A program made the position numbers and the translations under genes. Under the pieces are notes generated by a model, which did not search any database, had not been told where the DNA came from, and saw only the letters and a program-made list of their open reading frames with translations. Of a stretch of DNA of 64,000 nucleotides, positions 35,807 to 44,010 are shown one piece after another; position 1 is the first letter of the stretch, and every line of letters starts with the position of its first letter. This stretch comes from Saprospiraceae bacterium (GTDB lineage: Bacteria; Bacteroidota; Bacteroidia; Chitinophagales; Saprospiraceae), in NCBI GenBank assembly GCA_016712145.1, contig JADJRO010000001.1, forward strand, positions 2,232,501-2,296,500. Direction: 5' to 3'.

Positions 35807-38767
35807 TCATTCTACCAATACAAATCCTGCCCATTGGTAAGGATCCAGCCCCATGTCACGCAATTCTTTTTGCGCCGCATGAAATGCATCTGGTATGCTC
35901 ATCTTGTTCCCGCCTTTGTCGGGACCTTCGGCCGCCTCCAGCCATTTTTTATAAAAAGTAGTCATTAATAAAGATGTTTGCTTATCGGGTACCTGCCACA
36001 AACTCATGATCAAATATTTTGCACCTGCAATTTTAAATGCACGTTGCAATCCATACACTCCTTCGTCTCCTTGGATGTCTCCAAGTCCGGTTTCACAGGC
36101 TGAGAGAACAACTAATTCAGTATTTCTTAAATTCAATTGGCTGATTTCATATGCAGTCAATATTCCATCTTCTCTTCCTTCCAGCGTTTGTTTACCTTGC
36201 CAAGCTGCATTGCCTCCGGCCATGATTAATCCGGACCGAAGCATGGGGTGATCTGATATTTTGAATACAGATTCCTGCTCCGATATTGATGCTTTTGAAA
36301 TTGAAGAAGCCGCTTTCGCAGTTCCCTCGCTTGTCGCACTGTCGTGCGCCACTCCGCTTTTTGCGGAGTTCGCTCGGTCAGGATCCGGAAAGAAGTAACC
36401 ATGTGTAGCGATGTGTAATATCCTAGGAGAAGCAGAATTATTTGCACCGATATTTTTGAAGGATTCCTCCGTAGCTTGGTAGCCTTTTTTCAAGCTAACA
36501 TTTACTCCTGAAGTCTTCATAATTTTTTCAATGGAGTTGACTTCGCGTTCTGTACCTGCAAGGTAATTCCATGTGCCACCTCTGAGTGTTGAATCCACTG
36601 ACTTAAAAGTTAATTCTCCTCGGGATCTTGATGCAAGTAATGGTTCATTAATTTGCAATATACTGTCTTGTTCAAATTGAATACCACCAAATAGAACGGC
36701 ATCATTATTGGAAATTTTTACTTGTGTAGGGATGACCAACTGTCGGGTACTGTTGAGTGCTATTAAATTGTATCGGTCTGCTAAGGTCTCTGTCTCAGAA
36801 ACAGGAATGGCATCGAGGTTGATTCGATGCAATAATCCAGTTGGTGAAAAATAAATGGTTTTAATACCTGATAACTCTTTCTCCAAAGGCTGCCATAAAA
36901 TTTCATATAATGATTTTTTGGGTGCTTCGATGGCAATTGCACCGCGATCTGGAAGTGTGTATAATGAATTGACATAATCTGCTTTTCGCTCTGATTTGTA
37001 ATGCAACAAGGAGTCTAATGATTTTTCTTCGAAAAGCAGAATGAAGATGGGCTGTTGGGCTTCTGGTAAAAGTAAGAGGGCGGCGTACATTATGCTATCA
37101 GTCTGCTTTATTTCGACAAACCCGTAGTGGACGAACTCGACAGCCGCCTCACCAGCCGCCAGATTGCGCTGTACTTCCTGCCAATTGACCTGCCGCATGG
37201 CATCGCCGAAGCCTGCTACAGTGTGGGCGAGGTCTTTTTCGAGGGTGTTGGATTTTTCTTCCAAATCGGCGACTTTTCCGCTGTCACGTTCGGCAATGGG
37301 CAGAGCATATTGGGCAGCGAGGAGGCGCTCGTAAGACTTCAATAGGTTGAATTTTTCGGTGGTCGTGGCGTCGGTGTGCGCCAGGTTTTTAATTTGGTTG
37401 GCGGCATTGAGCAAGAAACCTTTATAAAAAAGACTGTTGTCGTAACAGATAGCCCTTGCCTTCGTCCCTGCAGTTTGATGCATAAAGGATAGCGCCCGGC
37501 TTTGACTTGTGGTAAAATTTTTCATGTACTTTTTCAGTTCACTCTCCGAGAGGTGGTGCAAGGCTTTTTCCAGTAGCTTTTGATTTACTGAGGATAATTC
37601 GAGGTAAAGGGGTTCTGCTTTTTCATAGTTGCCCATGTCCTTAAACAAATGCGCCAGGTTACTCAGGCTCCTCGCATAGTCGGGATGCTCCTTGCCGAAG
37701 CTTTTTTCATAGATGACTTTGGATTCGAGGTAGAGGGGTTCGGCTTTTTCGTAGTTTCCCATGATTGAGTACAAATTTGTAAGGTTATTCAGGCTCCTTG
37801 CATAGTCTGGATGCTCCTTGCCGAAGGCTTTTTCGCAGATGGCTTTGTTTTCTAGGTAGAGGGGTTCGGCCTTTGCGTAGTTGCCCATGGTCCTGTATAA
37901 AATCGCAAGGTTATTCAGGCTTCTTGCATATTCGGGATGCTCCTTGCCAAGGGCTTTTTCCCATATAGCTTTGGCTTCAAGGAAGAATGGTTCAGCTTTT
38001 TGGTAGTTGCCCATGTCCGAGTACAAAATTGCCAAGTTATTAAGACTCCCCGCATAGTCTGGATGGTCCTTGCCGATAGCTTTTTCCCGGATGGCTTTGG
38101 ATTCGAGGTAGAGGGGTTCGGCTTTTTCATAGTTGCTCATTTCCATGTACATAGCAGCCAGGTTGCTCAGGCTTTGGGCATAGTCGCGATGCTCCTTGCC
38201 GAGGGCTTTTTCCCGGATGGCTTTGGCTTCAAGGAAGAGGGGTTCGGCTTTTTCATAGTTGCCCATTTCCTTGTAACAAACCGCCATGTTGTTTAAAATC
38301 ATTGCATAGTCGGGATGCACCTTGCCGACGGTTTTTTCCGAGATAGCTTTGGCTTCAAGGTAGAGGGGTTCGGCTTTTTGGTAGTTGCCTATGTCTTTGT
38401 ACAAAAGCGCAAGGTTGTTCAGGCTCCAAACATAGTCGGGATGCTCCTTGCCGATAGCTTTTTCCCGGATGGCTTTGGCTTCAAGATACCATATTTCAGC
38501 TTCGGGATGGTCTTTTTTTAAATAATTCACTCTGCCCCTATTGAAGGCACAACTGCCATACGCCGCCGACTCACGCCCCAGTTTTTCGAGGGCGATTTTT
38601 TCGGCAGCGGCATTCACTTCGAGGGCTTTGTCGAAGTTCCGCTGCCCTGTAAGGGTGCGGGAAACCTTGATGAGGCTGTCCACTTGATTAATGGCAGACG
38701 AATCAACAGATTGGGCAAAAATATTTTGATTCATTAAAACGATAAAAAACAGAAATCCTATCTTCAT
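35807..38767 (-). CDS. exported TPR-CHAT protein, copy B
   Basis: 986 residues. Signal peptide MKIGFLFFIVLMNQNIFAQ. Seven nearly identical 42-residue TPRs occupy 106-399 (GKEHPDYARSLNNLAILY type), flanked by diverged ones. The CHAT domain fills the last 350 residues with His789 (HIATHGYFF) and Cys891 (LSACETG), so the cysteine-peptidase dyad is intact. It carries two in-frame palindromic inserts absent from copy C: the 62-bp element between His and Cys, and a short one near the C-terminus (EGPDKGGN). Base composition changes inside the gene: the part encoding the N-terminal two thirds (about 37090-38680) is visibly richer in G+C than the CHAT-encoding end and the neighbours, suggesting recombination with foreign DNA. 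Substrate unknown. Confidence 0.88.
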   Translation of the reverse strand: MKIGFLFFIVLMNQNIFAQSVDSSAINQVDSLIKVSRTLTGQRNFDKALEVNAAAEKIALEKLGRESAAYGSCAFNRGRVNYLKKDHPEAEIWYLEAKAIREKAIGKEHPDYVWSLNNLALLYKDIGNYQKAEPLYLEAKAISEKTVGKVHPDYAMILNNMAVCYKEMGNYEKAEPLFLEAKAIREKALGKEHRDYAQSLSNLAAMYMEMSNYEKAEPLYLESKAIREKAIGKDHPDYAGSLNNLAILYSDMGNYQKAEPFFLEAKAIWEKALGKEHPEYARSLNNLAILYRTMGNYAKAEPLYLENKAICEKAFGKEHPDYARSLNNLTNLYSIMGNYEKAEPLYLESKVIYEKSFGKEHPDYARSLSNLAHLFKDMGNYEKAEPLYLELSSVNQKLLEKALHHLSESELKKYMKNFTTSQSRALSFMHQTAGTKARAICYDNSLFYKGFLLNAANQIKNLAHTDATTTEKFNLLKSYERLLAAQYALPIAERDSGKVADLEEKSNTLEKDLAHTVAGFGDAMRQVNWQEVQRNLAAGEAAVEFVHYGFVEIKQTDSIMYAALLLLPEAQQPIFILLFEEKSLDSLLHYKSERKADYVNSLYTLPDRGAIAIEAPKKSLYEILWQPLEKELSGIKTIYFSPTGLLHRINLDAIPVSETETLADRYNLIALNSTRQLVIPTQVKISNNDAVLFGGIQFEQDSILQINEPLLASRSRGELTFKSVDSTLRGGTWNYLAGTEREVNSIEKIMKTSGVNVSLKKGYQATEESFKNIGANNSASPRILHIATHGYFFPDPDRANSAKSGVAHDSATSEGTAKAASSISKASISEQESVFKISDHPMLRSGLIMAGGNAAWQGKQTLEGREDGILTAYEISQLNLRNTELVVLSACETGLGDIQGDEGVYGLQRAFKIAGAKYLIMSLWQVPDKQTSLLMTTFYKKWLEAAEGPDKGGNKMSIPDAFHAAQKELRDMGLDPYQWAGFVLVE
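35906..35926 (-). repeat. short in-frame palindromic insert near the C-terminus of copy B
   Basis: Hairpin TCCCG / CGGGA with a 7-base loop. It encodes a Gly-rich insert between the KKWLEAAE and KMSIPDAF segments; copy A (NWLGKKKSIPDAF) and copy C (NWISDTSSIRNAF) lack these residues. Confidence 0.55.
36321..36382 (-). repeat. 62-bp two-hairpin element translated in frame inside CHAT domain (copy B)
   Basis: Counterpart of 3900-3961: same length, constant flanks, constant CGCAC / GTGCG hairpin, and a variable hairpin that here pairs ACTCCGC with GCGGAGT around five T. Encodes the insert from PDR to SEGT. Confidence 0.7.
37571..38452 (-). repeat. seven tandem 126-bp TPR-coding repeats
   Basis: Each 126-bp unit encodes one 42-residue TPR. 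Phrases such as GAGGGGTTCGGCTTTTT-type segments recur almost unchanged from unit to unit on the plus strand, more alike than TPRs in copies A and C, which points to recent duplication or homogenisation. Confidence 0.8.
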
Positions 38768-38819
38768 TTACACCTATTTTTTCAATGTAAAAATATTCAA
38801 TATAATTAGACACACAATT

Positions 38820-39113
38820 TATAATTCAAAACGATTCAGTGCCTTAAACACATCACTTGTATTTCATATATTAATTAATTCAGGGTTTAATGAAATAAAT
38901 AATGGTTGCGATGGTAGAGAAGAAGTAATTGATCTGAGTAATGAAGACATTTTTTGCGATTCGAAAGGAAGAACAAAAAGCGTTATTGATGAAATCAGAG
39001 TGATAGGAGATACCGGTGGAAATGATGTGAGTACCGATGATGATTGCAATTGCGATACCCGAATTCTGAGTATAAGAATTAAACCATTTAAATTAAAATT
39101 TCAAAACAGGTAA
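38820..39113 (+). pseudogene. possible coding remnant, no start codon
   Basis: A plus-strand frame is open for about 97 codons and ends at TAA 39111-39113. Its second half has a credible protein character (NNGCDGREEVIDLSNED, then IDEIRVIGDTGGNDV and DDDCNCDTRIL) but no ATG precedes it and no domain is recognised. It could be the tail of a decayed secreted-protein gene. The opposite-strand frame here looks less protein-like. Confidence 0.35.
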
Positions 39114-39129
39114 AAAGCAAGTCCTTTTT

Positions 39130-39228
39130 CTATTTCAAACCAAGCCGGTACCAGTAAATAAACTTTAAATCTTCGGGTAAAAATTTACTTAAAAGGGATT
39201 GTAAATCTATTCTTCTAAAGAAATAGAA
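39130..39228 (-). pseudogene. possible 3' gene remnant
   Basis: A minus-strand frame of 32 codons ends in TAG at 39130-39132 and reads DLQSLLSKFLPEDLKFIYWY before a short LGLK tail. It resembles the end of a real protein, but there is no start codon, and a stop lies just upstream at 39229-39231. It may be debris from a lost gene. Confidence 0.25.
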
Positions 39229-39234
39229 CTAAAC

Positions 39235-39491
39235 AATTTTTAACACCAGCGATTCTTTACATTTTAATAATACAAATAACTATGAATCATTAAATAAGCG
39301 CAGGACATTTGAATATCGCTTAGCTTTTGATATCTTGTAATTAATATAATTCCATTAATTTTATATTATTGATAAAACTGACTAGTTTTGGAACAGTTTA
39401 TAGCGAACGCCAATTTACTAAACTATTTGCTTATGTCAATTTTAGAATAGTACAAGGAAAATCCTTATAGAGTTATTAAAACAAAATAAAA
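39235..39491. other. upstream region of the SprB-repeat adhesin gene
   Basis: Non-coding, AT-rich. TAGTTTTG at 39383-39390 fits the TAnnTTTG -7 consensus and would give a leader of about 95 bases; no properly spaced -33 element is seen. This stretch and the two remnants to its left make up the 724-bp gap after TPR-CHAT copy B. Confidence 0.35.
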
Positions 39492-42400
39492 ATGAAAAAT
39501 ATCCTTTTCCTTAACTTATGTGTCTTAGTACTTGGCAATTTAACTGCACAGTACTCGGAATCGTTTCCAACCATCAACAAAGGTTATAAAATTAGTTGTG
39601 CCAATGACTTTACAACGATGAACTGGACACTAAGTTCATGGGATGCAACCGGAACGTGCCAAACAGCTGATTTACGAGATCCAACTGATTATTTCAATAC
39701 AACGGCAGCTGGTGTATTAGAATCTATTGACCTTGATCAGGAAGTTTGTTGGGAAAGTCCACTTATTAATACGGTTGCAGCTAATCCTGTGAGTTTAGAA
39801 ATGGACCTCACATGGGTGGGGTTTGACACTGATGCTGCCGGTGGTGGCTGTATTGGAGATTACATAAAAGTGTTTTATAGTGTAAATGGAGGTGCTTATA
39901 CCATGATCCCCAATGTCAAAGGAGGCAATTCCTGCGCTACCGTAGCCTATCCTTTTGGTGCATCAGGAGCCCCATTCAACGACAATGTCCATATCAATCA
40001 AACCGGTATTCCCGGTGGCAGTACTTTGAAGATCAGAGTTTGTGTCTCTACCAACGCCAATGCAGAAATGGTTACTATAGATAATGTAAGTGTACCACAA
40101 TCAGGTGTTTCTGTTGGTTGTGCCGCACCAGTACTGAGTATTGTGGTTACACCCGTTGGTTGTTCTAATCCCAATAGCGGGGCAATTGATCTTACAGTCA
40201 GTGCCGGTACTCCGGGTTACACGTACCTCTGGTCCAATAATGAAACTACACAGGATATTAGCAACAAACCTGTTGGTACTTATACGGTGACCGTTACCGA
40301 TGCGGCTTCTTGCACAGCAACAACAAGTGCAAGCATTTCAAATGCACCTGCTATCACACTTACTACTCAGATACTGGATGCCAGTTGTGGCGGAAACTCA
40401 GATGGAGAAATTGGCCTTGATGTTAGCGGAGGTGTACCCGGTTACACCTATGATTGGAGTAATGACGGAGCAGAAAATCCAGACAATGATACTCAGGATT
40501 TAATTGCTGTAGGTACAGGAACTTATACCATTACTGTAACTGATGCCAGTGGCTGCACAGCAACGAAGAGTTTAACAATAGGGGTCCAACCAACTGTAGC
40601 CTATAACGAACAATTCAATGTTCCAAATAAAGGTTACCTGGCAAATTATGTGGATGACTTTTCTGCTGTTGCCTGGACAATGAGTTCCTGGTCACCTGAA
40701 CCTCCTGCTCCTTTTGGGCGAGATGCTGTAGATTTTTTTCGTACCACCAGTGGCGTTTTACTGGGTGAGGATTTTGATCAGGATATCTGTTGGACAAGCC
40801 CTTTGATTTCATTAAATACAGGAACGCAATTTTCAGTTGACCTTAGTTGGACTGGATTTGATGTTCAGACGGATGAATACATAAATGTAAAATACAGTAT
40901 TGATGGTGGAAGCTATACCACGCTTCCAAATTTGATAGGAGGTGGTGTCGGAACCATACAATATGCTGCTGGATTGGACCAGAGTGGTTCATTGACTGTT
41001 ACCAAAACCGGTCTTTCAGGAAGCACCATTCAAATTCAAATTTGCGCACAATTCAATTCAAATAATGAATCAATGACTATTGATAATGTGAGTGTACCCA
41101 ACAGCAAGCCTTATTGTCCTGCTCCAATCCCAAGCTTGACACCTAAGAATGTTACTTGTAATGGAGCTGCAGATGGTATGATTACAACTACCGTTACCAA
41201 TGGATCGACTCCTTATACTTTTCAGTGGAGCAATGGTTCAACTACCCAGAATCTTACAGGCCTTACACCTGGTGGCTATACTATTACTGTTACAGACGCC
41301 AATGCACTTACCGGTACTGCTACAACAACAATAACAGAGCCTTCTGCGATTGTTTTGAGTACTACAAAAGTCAATGTTTTATGCAATGGAGCTTCAACGG
41401 GCTCAATTGATTTGACAGTAAATGGTGGAACTCCAGGATATAATTATATTTGGTCAAATAATGCAACATCTCAGGATATTTCAGGTTTAGCAGCGGGTAC
41501 CTATTCTGTTACAGTAACCGATGCAAATGGATGCACTAAAACAAGTTCTAATACAATTACTCAACCAAGTGCAATTATGTTGAGTACCAATCAAGTCAAT
41601 GTTTTATGTAATGGAGCTTCTACAGGTTCAATTGATTTGACTGCAACTGGTGGGGCTTCAGCATATACTTATATGTGGTCAAATAATGCAACCATTCAGG
41701 ATCTTACAGGAATATCAGCTGGAGGATATACGGTGACAGTAACAGACGCTAATGGATGTACGAAAACAATCTCTGCAACAATTACGCAACCGGCAGCCAT
41801 TTCATTAAGTTCATCCATTGTTACACCAAGCAATTGTTTTGTTTCGGATGGCTCAATTGATTTAAGTATCTCCGGTGGGGTGGGAACGATCACTTATGAT
41901 TGGAGTAATGATGGACCGGAAAATCCTGACAATGATAGTCAGGATCTTAGCAATCTGTTGGAAGGTAGCTACTCAGTAACCGTAACGGATGATAATGGAT
42001 GCACCGCAAGTCATACAAAAGTTTTGGATTACATTGATATTATCTTACCATCAATAAGCTGCCCATCAAATCAGAGTTTATCGAATGATGCTGATGTCTG
42101 TTCTGTTATCGCAACTTATACCCCTCCCATTGGAACAGATAATTGTTCAGGCCAAACAACAACTCAAACTTCTGGCTTAGCTAGCGGTTCCCCTTTTCCA
42201 GTTGGGGTCACAACCAATACGTTTAGAGTAACTGACGCAAGCAATAACACAAAAACTTGTAGTTTCACTGTAACAGTAAATGATACACAAGCTCCAACAA
42301 TCACTTGTCCTTCTAATCAGGAAGTTTCAAACGATGCAGGCGTTTGTTCTGCTGTTGTTAATTATACAGCACCAACAGGAACCGATAATTGTACAGGAGC

Positions 42401-43757
42401 AATTACTGTTAGAACAGCAGGTTTGGCAAGTGGGTCCGCATTTCTAGTAGGGATAACCACCAATACTTTTAAAGTAACTGACGCAAGCAATAACACAAAA
42501 ACTTGTAGTTTCACTGTAACAGTAAATGATACACAAGCTCCAACAATCACTTGTCCTTCTAATCAGGAAGTTTCAAACGATGCAGGCGTTTGTTCTGCTG
42601 TTGTTAATTATACAGCACCAACAGGAACCGATAATTGTACAGGAGCAATTACTGTTAGAACAGCAGGTTTGGCAAGTGGGTCCGCATTTCCAGTAGGGAT
42701 AACCACCAATACTTTTAAAGTAACTGACGCAAGCAATAACACAAAAACTTGTAGTTTCACTGTAACGGTAAATGATACACAAATTCCTTCAGTAACCTGT
42801 CCGAGCAATAAGGTTGACAGTAATTCTTTAGGAAGTTGCACAAAAGTGATGACTTATACTGCTACGGCTACTGATAATTGTGAAGTATCTACTATCAGCT
42901 ACACTCCTAATAGTGGATCAACATTTAATATCGGAGTCACTACTGTATTGGTTACAGTAACTGATGTAAGCGGAAATTCCAAAACCTGTACTTTCACAGT
43001 AACTATAAATGCCAGAACTGAGATATGTAATGACATAGATGATGATTGTGATGGAGAAATTGATGAAGACTTTGATATGGATAATGACGGAATATCTGAT
43101 TGTCTGGATAATTGCCCCACTGTTTCAAATTCAAACCAAGCCGATTCGGATTGTGATGGTGTTGGAAACGTTTGTGATGTGTGTCCGGGCGGTAATGATA
43201 AAATAGATAATAATAATGATGGTAAACCAGATTGCAAATATCCACCTGCGTTTGCTTCAATTATTTCTGCCTGGAAATGCAGTGGAAATTCAAAAGTACA
43301 GGTTTGTACGAAAACACCTTCAGGTGGTTATAAAACTGTTTGTACTTATTATTCAGCATTACAAACCCATATCAATGCTGGTGGTTATCTGGGGCCATGT
43401 GGCAATGCATCCTGTGGTGGCAATTTGGAAAAATTTGAAGAGGCTATTCAATATTTAAATTACTATGAATCTTTGCATAAAGCACAATCAAATCTTGATC
43501 TGAATGAATTTGTCATCTCACCCAATCCGGTTAAAGAGGGATTTATTCTTACTTTTAAAGATTTCGTTGAGAATGCTCAAATCAAAATAATTGATTGCCG
43601 AGGATTTTCTGTTTATACAAAACAGATTCAATTTCCAACAATAGAAATTGATATATCAATCTCTCATTTTAATCAGTCCGTAAGTCCCGGATTATACTTT
43701 GTGGTGATTGAATCAACTAAACAGCGTCTGATTAAAAAACTTACAATTCTTGAATAA
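39492..43757 (+). CDS. T9SS-secreted SprB-repeat/HYR adhesin
   Basis: 1421 residues. Signal peptide MKNILFLNLCVLVLGNLTAQ. Two related jelly-roll-like domains (about 22-205 and 375-540; both with NKGY, TMxxWxxSSW and DQ-x2-CW segments) are each followed by SprB-type repeats, two after the first and four after the second (for example CNGASTGSIDLTVNGGTPGY with WSNNATSQDISGL). Four HYR domains follow, two of them nearly identical at DNA level. Then come a MopE-type motif (CNDIDDDCDG), thrombospondin-3 calcium repeats, the Cys-rich module shared with the giant protein, and a T9SS tail (FVISPNPVKEG to IKKLTILE). SprB repeats are known from the gliding adhesin of Flavobacterium, so surface attachment or gliding is plausible; the full-length protein is not SprB. 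Confidence 0.88.
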   Translation: MKNILFLNLCVLVLGNLTAQYSESFPTINKGYKISCANDFTTMNWTLSSWDATGTCQTADLRDPTDYFNTTAAGVLESIDLDQEVCWESPLINTVAANPVSLEMDLTWVGFDTDAAGGGCIGDYIKVFYSVNGGAYTMIPNVKGGNSCATVAYPFGASGAPFNDNVHINQTGIPGGSTLKIRVCVSTNANAEMVTIDNVSVPQSGVSVGCAAPVLSIVVTPVGCSNPNSGAIDLTVSAGTPGYTYLWSNNETTQDISNKPVGTYTVTVTDAASCTATTSASISNAPAITLTTQILDASCGGNSDGEIGLDVSGGVPGYTYDWSNDGAENPDNDTQDLIAVGTGTYTITVTDASGCTATKSLTIGVQPTVAYNEQFNVPNKGYLANYVDDFSAVAWTMSSWSPEPPAPFGRDAVDFFRTTSGVLLGEDFDQDICWTSPLISLNTGTQFSVDLSWTGFDVQTDEYINVKYSIDGGSYTTLPNLIGGGVGTIQYAAGLDQSGSLTVTKTGLSGSTIQIQICAQFNSNNESMTIDNVSVPNSKPYCPAPIPSLTPKNVTCNGAADGMITTTVTNGSTPYTFQWSNGSTTQNLTGLTPGGYTITVTDANALTGTATTTITEPSAIVLSTTKVNVLCNGASTGSIDLTVNGGTPGYNYIWSNNATSQDISGLAAGTYSVTVTDANGCTKTSSNTITQPSAIMLSTNQVNVLCNGASTGSIDLTATGGASAYTYMWSNNATIQDLTGISAGGYTVTVTDANGCTKTISATITQPAAISLSSSIVTPSNCFVSDGSIDLSISGGVGTITYDWSNDGPENPDNDSQDLSNLLEGSYSVTVTDDNGCTASHTKVLDYIDIILPSISCPSNQSLSNDADVCSVIATYTPPIGTDNCSGQTTTQTSGLASGSPFPVGVTTNTFRVTDASNNTKTCSFTVTVNDTQAPTITCPSNQEVSNDAGVCSAVVNYTAPTGTDNCTGAITVRTAGLASGSAFLVGITTNTFKVTDASNNTKTCSFTVTVNDTQAPTITCPSNQEVSNDAGVCSAVVNYTAPTGTDNCTGAITVRTAGLASGSAFPVGITTNTFKVTDASNNTKTCSFTVTVNDTQIPSVTCPSNKVDSNSLGSCTKVMTYTATATDNCEVSTISYTPNSGSTFNIGVTTVLVTVTDVSGNSKTCTFTVTINARTEICNDIDDDCDGEIDEDFDMDNDGISDCLDNCPTVSNSNQADSDCDGVGNVCDVCPGGNDKIDNNNDGKPDCKYPPAFASIISAWKCSGNSKVQVCTKTPSGGYKTVCTYYSALQTHINAGGYLGPCGNASCGGNLEKFEEAIQYLNYYESLHKAQSNLDLNEFVISPNPVKEGFILTFKDFVENAQIKIIDCRGFSVYTKQIQFPTIEIDISISHFNQSVSPGLYFVVIESTKQRLIKKLTILE
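42285..42776 (+). repeat. two nearly identical 246-bp HYR-coding repeats
   Basis: Copies 42285-42530 and 42531-42776 differ at only a couple of bases (for example TTTCTAGTAG against TTTCCAGTAG, giving Leu or Pro). Each encodes an 82-residue HYR unit. A recent tandem duplication. Confidence 0.85.
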
Positions 43758-43819
43758 TATTTAAACCCAAATTTATCAGTTGAGTTTCGTAGTAAGAGTC
43801 AAAAGTCCAATGAAATCTA

Positions 43820-43878
43820 GTACTCATATTTTTACCGCAGGCATAGTCATAATTGGTTGAGGATAAAAATATGAGTAC
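43820..43878. repeat. long-armed stem-loop after the SprB-repeat gene
   Basis: Arms GTACTCATATTTTTA (43820-43834) and its exact complement (43864-43878) enclose 29 bases. No T-tract follows on either side, so it is not an ordinary terminator. It sits about 80 bp upstream of the bidirectional terminator. Function unknown. Confidence 0.6.
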
Positions 43879-43956
43879 GTGCTTGAGTTTGAAGGAATTT
43901 TGGCTCGTAACAGAAAGTTAAAGAAAAATCTGGGTTTAAGTACACCTCTTCCAAAT

Positions 43957-43998
43957 AAAAAAACCCAACTCAATAAGTAAATTGAGTTGGGTTTTTTT
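43957..43998. terminator. bidirectional terminator between convergent adhesin genes
   Basis: A perfect 18-bp stem (AAAAAAACCCAACTCAAT and its complement) around a 6-base loop. The A-run on one side and T-run on the other give a T-tract in both directions, serving the genes ending at 43757 (plus) and 44011 (minus). Confidence 0.9.
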
Positions 43999-44010
43999 AT
44001 TATGTTGTTC

